Part shown: piece by piece, positions 1 through 5,637 of the stretch
How positions within the stretch are numbered: the stretch's first letter is position 1
Layout: every line of letters starts with the position of its first letter
Assembly (NCBI GenBank): GCA_003513015.1
Contig: DOTA01000286.1
Coordinates: 1-6,773 of the forward strand
DNA: 6,773 nt
DNA from: Chloroflexota bacterium
Lineage (GTDB): Bacteria; Chloroflexota; Anaerolineae; Anaerolineales; UBA11858
Direction of reading: 5' to 3'
Notes under the pieces: model-generated
What the model was told of the DNA's origin: nothing
Databases searched by the model: none
What the model saw: only the letters and a program-made list of their open reading frames with translations
Position numbers and translations under genes: made by a program

Positions 1-855
1 CACCCCGATATTTACCCCACCCCCGAAGATTTCCAAGCCGCTTTTCGGGATTTTATTGGATGCCTGACCCCGGAAGGTTTACTCCTGCTCTGTGGGGATG
101 ATCCTGGCGCGCTCGAACTCCTGCTAACCGCCCGTGAAAGAGGCCTACGCAGCCTGATCTATGGTATCCGCAGCCCCCAAGCTGATTACCGCGCCCAAAA
201 TTTGCACCTGATCCCTGGGCGCGGGTACACTTTCGAAGCTTATTTCGGTGAAACTCGGCTGGCAGAGATTGCGCTGCAAGTTCCCGGTGAACATAATGTG
301 CTCAACGCCCTGGCAGCTTTCGCAATCGCCCATCAATTGGGACTGGAACCCTCTGCGGCCGCGCAAGCCATCTCCGAGTTCCGCGGCACCGGGCGGCGCT
401 TCGAAGTGCTCGGCGAGGTAGATGGCATTACCATCATCGACGACTACGCGCATCACCCTACCGAAATCCGAGCGACTTTGGCCGCCGCGGTATCACGCTA
501 CCCAGAATCTGACCTTTGGGTGGTCTGGCAGCCGCATACTTACACCCGCGTTAAAACGCTTTTTGATGAATTTGCCGCCTCTTTTGGAGCCGCTCAGCAT
601 GTGGTTGTAACCGAAATCTACCGCTCCCGCGAACCCTTCGACCCGAGTTTTTCGGCCCTGCAAGTGGTGCAAGCCATGCGTCACAAAGATGCCCATTTTG
701 TGCCCGATTTACCGGATGTCACCAGTTTTTTGCTTTCGCGTTTGAAACCCGGCGATGTGCTGCTGGTGCTTTCCGCGGGCGATGCCGATCAGGTCAGCGC
801 CCAGGTTTTCGACAGCCTGAGCCATCCAGTTGAAACCTCGAGGAGCCTGCCATGA
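1..855 (+). CDS. murC: UDP-N-acetylmuramate--L-alanine ligase MurC, 3' part (N-terminus outside window)
   Basis: MurC is the cytoplasmic ATP-dependent ligase that joins L-alanine to UDP-N-acetylmuramic acid, the first amino-acid addition of peptidoglycan synthesis. The frame is open from base 1 to a TGA at 853-855, giving 284 residues; family members are about 430-490, so roughly 150-200 N-terminal residues, including the P-loop, lie upstream of the window. The part seen starts at the HPD motif of the central ligase domain (HPDIYPTPEDF) and continues with PGEHNVLNALAA, the RRFE motif (GTGRRFEVLG), which opens the C-terminal domain, and DDYAHHPTEI (DD at 439-444). QPHTYTRV, VVVTEIYRSREP and GDVLLVLSAGD follow. 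DDYAHHPTE and the arginine-rich GTGRRFE separate MurC from MurD, MurE and MurF. All C-terminal motifs look intact. The stop overlaps the ATG of the next small gene. A TTG at 202 is in frame but internal, not the start. Confidence 0.96.
   Translation, partial: HPDIYPTPEDFQAAFRDFIGCLTPEGLLLLCGDDPGALELLLTARERGLRSLIYGIRSPQADYRAQNLHLIPGRGYTFEAYFGETRLAEIALQVPGEHNVLNALAAFAIAHQLGLEPSAAAQAISEFRGTGRRFEVLGEVDGITIIDDYAHHPTEIRATLAAAVSRYPESDLWVVWQPHTYTRVKTLFDEFAASFGAAQHVVVTEIYRSREPFDPSFSALQVVQAMRHKDAHFVPDLPDVTSFLLSRLKPGDVLLVLSAGDADQVSAQVFDSLSHPVETSRSLP
841..845 (+). promoter_or_regulatory. Shine-Dalgarno sequence for the small gene after murC
   Basis: AGGAG lies inside the last codons of murC, six bases before the ATG at 852. 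This ideal spacing, with the ATGA stop/start overlap, is the main support for the small downstream frame being translated and coupled to murC. Confidence 0.75.
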
Positions 856-1037
856 CCAAAGAGGACGGAAAACGCACCTATCACGCCGAGACGATCATCC
901 CTGCCAGCTTACGCCTGGAATTAGGGCTGCCACAGCAGAAAGAGTTAGCGGATGAAGATCATCCGAAGGAATTACAGAAACAATTTTTCTCAAACGATTT
1001 GCTCTCTCGCCTGGCCGAACGAATTAAAAAACTATAA
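852..1037 (+). CDS. small hypothetical protein, 61 aa, coupled to murC
   Basis: I do not recognise this protein. It has 61 residues and is highly charged, with no signal peptide, membrane segment, cysteine pair or known catalytic motif. The N-terminal part contains TIIPASLRLELGLP (about residues 14-27) and a Lys/Glu/Asp-rich middle (28-44) follows. The C-terminal stretch (47-61, ending LSRLAERIKKL) looks like an amphipathic helix: L50, L51, L54, I58 and L61 fall on one face and the basic residues on the other. Evidence that it is a gene is the ATGA overlap with the murC stop, the AGGAG six bases upstream of the ATG, and codon use like the neighbouring genes in the first half. Its place between murC and murB suggests a role linked to wall synthesis or division, but that is inference from context only. 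A short regulator or a membrane-associating accessory protein are both possible. It ends nine bases before a palindromic repeat. Confidence 0.7.
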   Translation: MTKEDGKRTYHAETIIPASLRLELGLPQQKELADEDHPKELQKQFFSNDLLSRLAERIKKL

Positions 1038-1045
1038 ACAAACCG

Positions 1046-1072
1046 GCACACTTCGACAGGCTCAGTGTGCTT
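1046..1072 (+). repeat. REP-like palindromic repeat, copy 1 (murC/small gene to murB gap)
   Basis: Arms GCACACT (1046-1052) and AGTGTGC (1064-1070) are exact reverse complements around the 11-base loop TCGACAGGCTC; TT follows. The same element recurs at 2067-2093 with 25 of 27 bases identical. The two differences are partners in the stem, so pairing is kept. Inside the loop, GA (1055-1056) can pair with TC (1062-1063), leaving a 5-base apical loop. There is no T-run, so it is not an ordinary intrinsic terminator. TTCGACA[A/G]GCTCA palindromes are, as far as I recall, abundant dispersed intergenic repeats in several phyla, resembling REP elements moved by RAYT transposases. This assignment is from memory. 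Confidence 0.8.
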
Positions 1073-1086
1073 AACCAGATCAAAAC

Positions 1087-2049
1087 ATGCTATTTATGGA
1101 CACAACCGTGAAAAATCAGCTTTCTGAGATCCAATGCGAGGCACTGCTTGCCACCTTTGGCGAACGTTTGCAGCGTTCCGTCTCGCTGGGGCGTTTCACG
1201 GCGGCACGCATTGGCGGCGCGGCCGATTGGCTGATCGCGGTCGAATCGACGGACAAACTGGCCGAAACCGTCACCCAACTCTGGGGATTGGAAATCCCCT
1301 TTCGGGTATTGGGCAGCGGCTCGAATGTGCTCGTCAGCGATGCTGGCGTCCGCGAAGTCGTGCTTCTCAATAAAGCCCAGCAAATTCGGTTCGATTTGGA
1401 AAGTTCTCCGCCCTCGGCCTGGGCGGAATCGGGTGCCAATTTTGGGCTGTTGGCCCGCCAGGCCGCCAGCCGCGGCCTGAGCGGATTGGAATGGGCTGCC
1501 GGAGTCCCTGGGACAGTGGGCGGCGCGGTATATGGAAATGCTGGCGCGCATGGCAGCGATGTCGCCGCCACGCTGCAAGCAGCCGAAATCCTGTTGCGCT
1601 CCACAGATGGGATTCAGCGCCAACACTGGCCCGCCGAACATTTCGAATTTTCATATCGCGCTAGCCAAATTAAACGCGTTAGGCAAGATGCAGTAATTTT
1701 ATCGGCCCAGTTTCGTTTTCAACTCGGAAACCCGGAGGCCATCAAGGCCCAAATGGATGAATATAACGCCTACCGCCGCCGCACCCAACCTCCGGGTGCC
1801 AGTATGGGATCGATCTTCAAAAACCCCCCCGGAGATTATGCCGGACGATTAATCGAAGCTGCGGGCTTAAAAGGCACTTGCCTTGGCGGGGCTGAAATCA
1901 GCCTGGTGCATGCCAATTTTTTCGTCAACTCCGAAGGTGCTACCGCCTCCGATGTGATCCAATTGATCCAGTTGGCACAACGCACCGTGGCCGAAAAATT
2001 TGGCGTTGAACTGGAATTAGAGATTGAGTTGATCGGTGATGATGTTTAG
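1087..2049 (+). CDS. murB: UDP-N-acetylenolpyruvoylglucosamine reductase MurB
   Basis: MurB is the cytoplasmic FAD enzyme that uses NADPH to reduce UDP-GlcNAc-enolpyruvate to UDP-MurNAc, the substrate of MurC upstream. The 320-residue product has the family motifs in order: FTAARIGGAADWL (37-49), GSGSNVLVSDAGV (76-88, FAD pyrophosphate binding), SGLEWAAGVPGTVGG (132-146) with YGNAGAHG (149-156), SYRAS (189-193, catalytic region), GSIFKNP (241-247, with S242 as the likely proton donor), LIEAAGLKG (255-263) and HANFFVN (275-281). The end, ELEIELIG, places E312 at the conserved catalytic glutamate. Length and the compact substrate region suit a type II (Gram-positive-like) MurB. The start is uncertain: ATG 1087 and ATG 1096 are both possible, with GTG 1108 also open, and none has a clear Shine-Dalgarno sequence. 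I chose the first ATG. It is bracketed by two palindromic repeats. Confidence 0.96.
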   Translation: MLFMDTTVKNQLSEIQCEALLATFGERLQRSVSLGRFTAARIGGAADWLIAVESTDKLAETVTQLWGLEIPFRVLGSGSNVLVSDAGVREVVLLNKAQQIRFDLESSPPSAWAESGANFGLLARQAASRGLSGLEWAAGVPGTVGGAVYGNAGAHGSDVAATLQAAEILLRSTDGIQRQHWPAEHFEFSYRASQIKRVRQDAVILSAQFRFQLGNPEAIKAQMDEYNAYRRRTQPPGASMGSIFKNPPGDYAGRLIEAAGLKGTCLGGAEISLVHANFFVNSEGATASDVIQLIQLAQRTVAEKFGVELELEIELIGDDV

Positions 2050-2066
2050 GCACTGGCTAAAAAGGA

Positions 2067-2093
2067 GCATACTTCGACAGGCTCAGTATGCTT
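2067..2093 (+). repeat. REP-like palindromic repeat, copy 2 (murB to ddl gap)
   Basis: Arms GCATACT (2067-2073) and AGTATGC (2085-2091) pair perfectly around TCGACAGGCTC, the same 11-base loop as copy 1. Relative to copy 1, the fourth stem pair is T-A instead of C-G, a compensatory double change. It starts 17 bases after the murB stop and has no T-run. A purine-rich AAAAAGGAG stretch (2059-2067) runs into its left arm. Both copies have the same orientation relative to the genes. Confidence 0.8.
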
Positions 2094-2128
2094 GGCTTGA
2101 GAAGTCACAAATTGATTAAGGCAATAGG

Positions 2129-3247
2129 ATGAATTCAAAGGAAAATCTACAAATCGGTGTGTTATTTGGCGGTCGCTCCGGCGAGCACGAAGTCTCGTTG
2201 ATGTCGGCGCGCTCGGTTTTAGGCGCGCTGGACCCCGAAAAATACGCCATCATCCAAATTGGCATCACGCACGAGGGCACCTGGCTGGCGGGTGACAACG
2301 TTCACGAAGCCATGCTCTCGGGCAACACCGCACAGCTCAAGCCGGTCACCTATTTGCCCGATCCCACCCGCAAAGGTTTGCACATTTTGCGTGAAACTGA
2401 ACACGGTACGGTCTTAGATCATTTTGCCGATATTGATGTTTTCATCCCGGTGTTGCACGGCACATTTGGCGAAGATGGCACCTTGCAAGGCCTGTTTGAA
2501 TTGGCGGGGGTGGCCTATGTGGGCGCGGGCGTTTTGGGGGCAGCCGTTGGGATGGATAAAGCCATCTTCAAAGATGTTATGACCGCCAATGGCATCCCTG
2601 TGGTGGAGGGCTTTGTGGTTTCCCGCGGGCAACTCCAAAACCAGCCAGAAACCGTGTTGGATCGGGCCGAAGCGTTAGGAAGCTACCCGCTCTTCACCAA
2701 ACCCGCCAATATGGGATCATCCGTAGGCGTTACCAAATGCCGCAACCGCTCCGATTTGTACGAGGGTTTGCTCGATGCCGCCCGCTTTGACCGCCGGATT
2801 TTGATCGAGCGCGGCATCAACGCCCGCGAAATCGAAATCAGCGTGCTGGGCAATGCTGATCCGATCGCCTCCATTCCGGGTGAAATCCGCCCCGCAGCCG
2901 ATTTTTACTCGTATGAGGCCAAATATCACGATGACCGCTCGGAGTTGTTCATCCCCGCGCCGATCCCCACGGAAACCGCAGAGTGGATGCGAGCAACCGC
3001 CATCAGGGCCTATCGGGCTATTGACTGTGCCGGAATGGCAAGGGTAGACTTTTTGCTAGACCGGGATACGGGTGAATTTTATCTCAATGAAGTGAACACC
3101 ATCCCCGGGTTTACCCAGATCAGCATGTACCCGAAACTTTGGGAGGCCAGCGGTTTGCCCTACCCTCAATTGATCGACCGCCTCATTGAACTTGCGCTGG
3201 AACGTCGGCGCGAGCGCGACCAAACAGAATGGCGCTACGAGCGATAA
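2129..3247 (+). CDS. ddl: D-alanine--D-alanine ligase
   Basis: This cytoplasmic ATP-grasp enzyme joins two D-alanines to make the dipeptide that MurF adds to the peptidoglycan stem. At 372 residues it is of the longer, DdlA-like size rather than the roughly 306-residue DdlB. Motifs: GVLFGGRSGEHEVSLMSA (10-27), with E19 matching the catalytic glutamate; VLHGTFGEDGTLQGLFE (108-124); YVGAGVLGAAVGMDK (130-144); FTKPANMGSSVGVTK (189-203), with S197 matching catalytic Ser150 of DdlB; NAREIEISVLGN (231-242); and FYSYEAKY (259-266), with K265 and Y266 in the omega loop. The metal-binding end follows: RVDFLLD and LNEVNTIPGFTQISMYP (319-335). The omega-loop tyrosine favours D-Ala-D-Ala over the D-lactate-making VanA type, so no intrinsic glycopeptide resistance is implied. 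The ATG at 2129 has AAGG seven bases upstream. The stop is four bases before ftsQ. Confidence 0.97.
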   Translation: MNSKENLQIGVLFGGRSGEHEVSLMSARSVLGALDPEKYAIIQIGITHEGTWLAGDNVHEAMLSGNTAQLKPVTYLPDPTRKGLHILRETEHGTVLDHFADIDVFIPVLHGTFGEDGTLQGLFELAGVAYVGAGVLGAAVGMDKAIFKDVMTANGIPVVEGFVVSRGQLQNQPETVLDRAEALGSYPLFTKPANMGSSVGVTKCRNRSDLYEGLLDAARFDRRILIERGINAREIEISVLGNADPIASIPGEIRPAADFYSYEAKYHDDRSELFIPAPIPTETAEWMRATAIRAYRAIDCAGMARVDFLLDRDTGEFYLNEVNTIPGFTQISMYPKLWEASGLPYPQLIDRLIELALERRRERDQTEWRYER

Positions 3248-3251
3248 AACC

Positions 3252-4289
3252 ATGGCTGAACAAAAAACTACTCATCGCTCGGAGCAAATCCGGGCCAACC
3301 GCGAAACCCCCAGCAAACGTACCCCGGCGCGCAAAGCCAAAGCAACCGCGCAACACGATACGCGCAAAAACATGCCGCCGGTAGTGGTGCGCGGCGGTTT
3401 TTCGACAATGGCCCAGCCCAAAAGCAAGCGCAAAACTAAACAGCCCAAGCGCCGTTACGATATTGCCCTGGCCTCGCCCGGCGTTGAAATTCGCCTCCCT
3501 GCCATCCCAACCGTCCATGTCGGGTGGCGTTTGGCATCCTTGGTGCTGGTAAGTGCGCTGGCCTTTTTGCTCTACCATCTTTGGACAACACCGCTCTACC
3601 AGGTTCAGTTGGTGGAGTTGCAGGGTAACACCTATTTAAACAACGAAACAATCAACCGCCTGCTCAACCTGTACAATAAGCCAATCTTCAGCATTGATCC
3701 GCAGCAGGTGGCAGAAGATCTCAAACTGGCCTTCCCCGGCGTGTTGAAAGATGTCTCAGTACAGATTGGGCTGCCCGCCAGTGTGTTTGTCACGGTGGAA
3801 GAGCGTCAACCACTGATTGCCTGGGAGCAAGACGGAAAAATCACCTGGGTGGATGCCGAGGGCATTGGGTTTGATCCCGCGGGTGAGAATGACTCTCTAA
3901 TAACGGTAGCAGCCACAGCCCCGCCCCCGGCTCCCTTTGTGGTACCGGATGAATCAATCAGCACGGAAATTCCGGCCGAAAGTGGCAATCCTTTGGAAGA
4001 AATTCTCACTCCGCAAGCTTTTATGACCCCAGAGATGGTCGCGGCAATTTTGGCAATGCACGAACAGACCCCTGAGGGTGCTCCCGTGGTTTATAATCCT
4101 CAGCACGGTTTGGGTTGGCACGATGACAAGCGCGGCTGGGATGTTTATTTTGGGATGGATATCTCGAATATCGCTGAAAAACTGGTGGTTTATAAGGCCA
4201 TCAAAGTACAATTGAGAGAAGCTGGTATCTCGCCGGTTTTGATCAGTGTGGAGCATATCCACGCCCCATTTTACCGTTTGGAGCCTTAA
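3252..4289 (+). CDS. ftsQ: cell division protein FtsQ (POTRA domain)
   Basis: FtsQ is a bitopic membrane protein (DivIB in Firmicutes) that links the early Z-ring to the septal peptidoglycan machinery. Its 345 residues divide as follows: a basic, probably disordered cytoplasmic tail (1-91; 22 Lys/Arg in the first 93 residues against 6 acidic); one membrane segment (about 92-112, WRLASLVLVSALAFLLYHLW); and a POTRA domain starting at YQVQLVELQGNTYLNNETI (116-134) and running to VTVEERQPLIAW (180-191). The beta domain follows, with WVDAEGIGF (199-207) and C-terminal HAPFYRL. A Pro/Glu-rich segment (about 211-258) splits the beta domain. The ATG at 3252 follows the ddl stop after four bases and gives N-terminal MAEQK. 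The frame is open further upstream (TTG 3186), but that would overlap ddl. The upstream Shine-Dalgarno sequence is weak, so coupling to ddl is likely. The identification rests on fold motifs and on its place between ddl and ftsA. Confidence 0.92.
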   Translation: MAEQKTTHRSEQIRANRETPSKRTPARKAKATAQHDTRKNMPPVVVRGGFSTMAQPKSKRKTKQPKRRYDIALASPGVEIRLPAIPTVHVGWRLASLVLVSALAFLLYHLWTTPLYQVQLVELQGNTYLNNETINRLLNLYNKPIFSIDPQQVAEDLKLAFPGVLKDVSVQIGLPASVFVTVEERQPLIAWEQDGKITWVDAEGIGFDPAGENDSLITVAATAPPPAPFVVPDESISTEIPAESGNPLEEILTPQAFMTPEMVAAILAMHEQTPEGAPVVYNPQHGLGWHDDKRGWDVYFGMDISNIAEKLVVYKAIKVQLREAGISPVLISVEHIHAPFYRLEP

Positions 4290-4292
4290 TCG

Positions 4293-5531
4293 ATGGATGC
4301 ACCAATCATTGTTGGTATTGACATAGGAACCACAAAAATTTGTACGCTGGTTGCGCGTCTGGAAGAGAACAGCAAGCTGCAAATTTTAGGTGTAGGCATT
4401 GAACCTTCGCAGGGAATTCGCAAAGGGACGGTCGTTGATCTAAACGCCGCTTCGCAAGCCATTGCCCGCTCGATTGAAAAAGCCGAACGCACCTCTGGTC
4501 TAGAAGTTGATTCTGCCTTGGTCAGCCTGGCTGGCTCGCATGTTTCCTCGATCAACAGCAAAGGGGTGGTGGGCGTTTCGGGCCGGACGATCGATTACGA
4601 TGATATTATGCGCGCCGTAGATGCAGCGCGGGCGGTTTCGATCCCCCACAACCGCGAAGTAATTCACGTGATCCAGCGCGGTTTTGTGGTGGATGGGCAA
4701 GAGGGCATCCGCATGCCGATCGGGATGCATGGCTATCGCCTGGAAGTTGAAGCGCACATCATCACGGCCGCTTCGGCCACGGTGGATAATTTACGCCAGG
4801 CAGTTGCGGCGGCCGGGGCGCATGTCAGCCAGTTTGTGCTCAATCCGCTGGCCTCGGGCGAAGTCGTGCTCTCTGAAACCCAACGCGAGATGGGCGTGGT
4901 CGTTTGCGATATGGGCGGCGGCACCACCGATTTGGCAATTTACATTGATGGGGATGTCTGGCATACCTCGGTTTTGGCCGTGGGCGGCAATCACATCACC
5001 TCAGATATTGCTCACGGGTTGCGCTTGCCCCAGCCCGAAGCCGAAGAAATCAAGCTACAGCACGGCCATGCCCTGCAAGCGGCGGTTGGCATGGAAGAAT
5101 ACTTCTTGGTGCGCGCCTTCGGCGAAGAAGAGCCAGTACGAGTCAGCCGCAAGGATTTGGTACACATCATCGAAGCTCGTGCCGAAGAAATTTTCAGCCT
5201 GGTATTACAGGAGATCAAACGCTCCGGTTACGATGGCTTGCTGCCCGCGGGAATGGTGCTGACCGGCGGGGCCAGCGCGCTGCCGGGAATCCGTCAGTTA
5301 GCCAGCCAGGTACTCAATTTGCCGGTGCAGATCGCCCAACCCAAAGATTTGCACGGGATGGTGGATCAATTGCAATCACCGGCTTATGCCACGAGTGTGG
5401 GTTTGTTATATTGGGCCTCGATGATGAGCGAGTTTGTGCAAGAATCAGTTTCGCACAGGAGCGTGCCGAAATCTTTTCAGCAGTTGGATTTGAACACGCT
5501 AAAAAATTGGTTACGAAGGTTGTTACCTTAG
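4293..5531 (+). CDS. ftsA: cell division protein FtsA
   Basis: FtsA is an actin-like ATPase that polymerises on the inner face of the membrane and anchors FtsZ there. The 412-residue product shows the actin/Hsp70 fold signatures: phosphate-1 loop IVGIDIGTTKICTLV (6-20); a 1C (SHS2) subdomain after it, beginning about GVVGVSGRTID; phosphate-2 loop VVCDMGGGTTDLAIY (203-217); VGGNHITSDIAHGL (230-243); and adenosine loop VLTGGASALPGI (322-333). It ends with a spacer (about 380-397) and an amphipathic helix (LNTLKNWLRRLLP, 400-412), the usual membrane-targeting sequence. The 1C subdomain separates it from MreB. The start is ATG 4293, three bases after the ftsQ stop, with TTGGAG (4278-4283) nine bases upstream inside the ftsQ coding end. 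This implies coupled translation. Nothing is missing or unusual in the catalytic loops. Confidence 0.97.
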   Translation: MDAPIIVGIDIGTTKICTLVARLEENSKLQILGVGIEPSQGIRKGTVVDLNAASQAIARSIEKAERTSGLEVDSALVSLAGSHVSSINSKGVVGVSGRTIDYDDIMRAVDAARAVSIPHNREVIHVIQRGFVVDGQEGIRMPIGMHGYRLEVEAHIITAASATVDNLRQAVAAAGAHVSQFVLNPLASGEVVLSETQREMGVVVCDMGGGTTDLAIYIDGDVWHTSVLAVGGNHITSDIAHGLRLPQPEAEEIKLQHGHALQAAVGMEEYFLVRAFGEEEPVRVSRKDLVHIIEARAEEIFSLVLQEIKRSGYDGLLPAGMVLTGGASALPGIRQLASQVLNLPVQIAQPKDLHGMVDQLQSPAYATSVGLLYWASMMSEFVQESVSHRSVPKSFQQLDLNTLKNWLRRLLP

Positions 5532-5544
5532 AAACCAACAAATT

Positions 5545-5553
5545 TGGTAAAAT
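5545..5553 (+). promoter_or_regulatory. possible extended -10 promoter for ftsZ
   Basis: TGGTAAAAT matches an extended -10 element (TGn followed by TAAAAT, five of six bases to TATAAT). No good -35 box lies at 16-18 bases; TTGTTA at 5520-5525 is 22 bases away. Transcription would start near 5559-5561, inside the inverted repeat that follows. A short A/T-rich motif like this can occur by chance, so this is a suggestion only. Confidence 0.3.
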
Positions 5554-5571
5554 TTCAGGAATGTCTGAAAT
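5552..5571 (+). promoter_or_regulatory. inverted repeat in the ftsZ leader (operator or hairpin)
   Basis: ATTTCAG (5552-5558) and CTGAAAT (5565-5571) are exact reverse complements separated by six bases (GAATGT); a G-T pair can extend the stem to eight. It lies in the 106-base gap between ftsA and the ftsZ start and directly overlaps the proposed -10 element. The nearest T-run (5585-5590) is 13 bases further on and the stem is A/T-rich, so a terminator is unlikely. It could be a repressor operator or an mRNA 5'-leader hairpin; I cannot tell which. Confidence 0.5.
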
Positions 5572-5622
5572 CATCAAGTCGTCGTTTTTTATTGGAAGAG
5601 GAAGAAAATGTTTCAACCTTTT

Positions 5623-5630
5623 GAGGAGGT
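5623..5630 (+). promoter_or_regulatory. strong Shine-Dalgarno sequence deciding the ftsZ start
   Basis: GAGGAGGT, near-perfectly complementary to the 16S rRNA 3' end, is seven bases before ATG 5638. It is by far the best ribosome binding site in the window, in keeping with the high FtsZ levels cells need. It marks 5638 rather than the in-frame ATG 5608 as the main start. Confidence 0.85.
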
Positions 5631-5637
5631 AAGTAAG

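Noticed and set aside
808..821. TTCGACAGCCTGAG near the murC end, resembling the repeat core
   Set aside because: It lacks the flanking arms, differs in the second half (CCTGAG rather than GCTCAG) and encodes ordinary MurC residues (FDSLS).
891..932. TIIPASLRLELGLP in the small protein, reminiscent of the SpoVT/AbrB start (IPKELREKLGL)
   Set aside because: The resemblance is short, and the rest lacks the following hairpin strands and glycine of the swapped-hairpin fold. Too weak to name a family.
3186..3251. Upstream extension of ftsQ to TTG 3186
   Set aside because: It would overlap 62 bases of ddl coding sequence (Ddl's conserved LIELA end) with no benefit; ATG 3252 right after the ddl stop is better.
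4684..5262. 192-codon + strand frame inside ftsA
   Set aside because: It is an out-of-frame shadow of FtsA, rich in Arg/Trp/Pro/Ser, with no start signal; FtsA motifs continue through the region in the other frame.
5585..5590. Run of six Ts upstream of ftsZ as a terminator tail
   Set aside because: It is 13 bases from the A/T-rich inverted repeat with no GC-rich stem just before it, and ftsZ follows directly.
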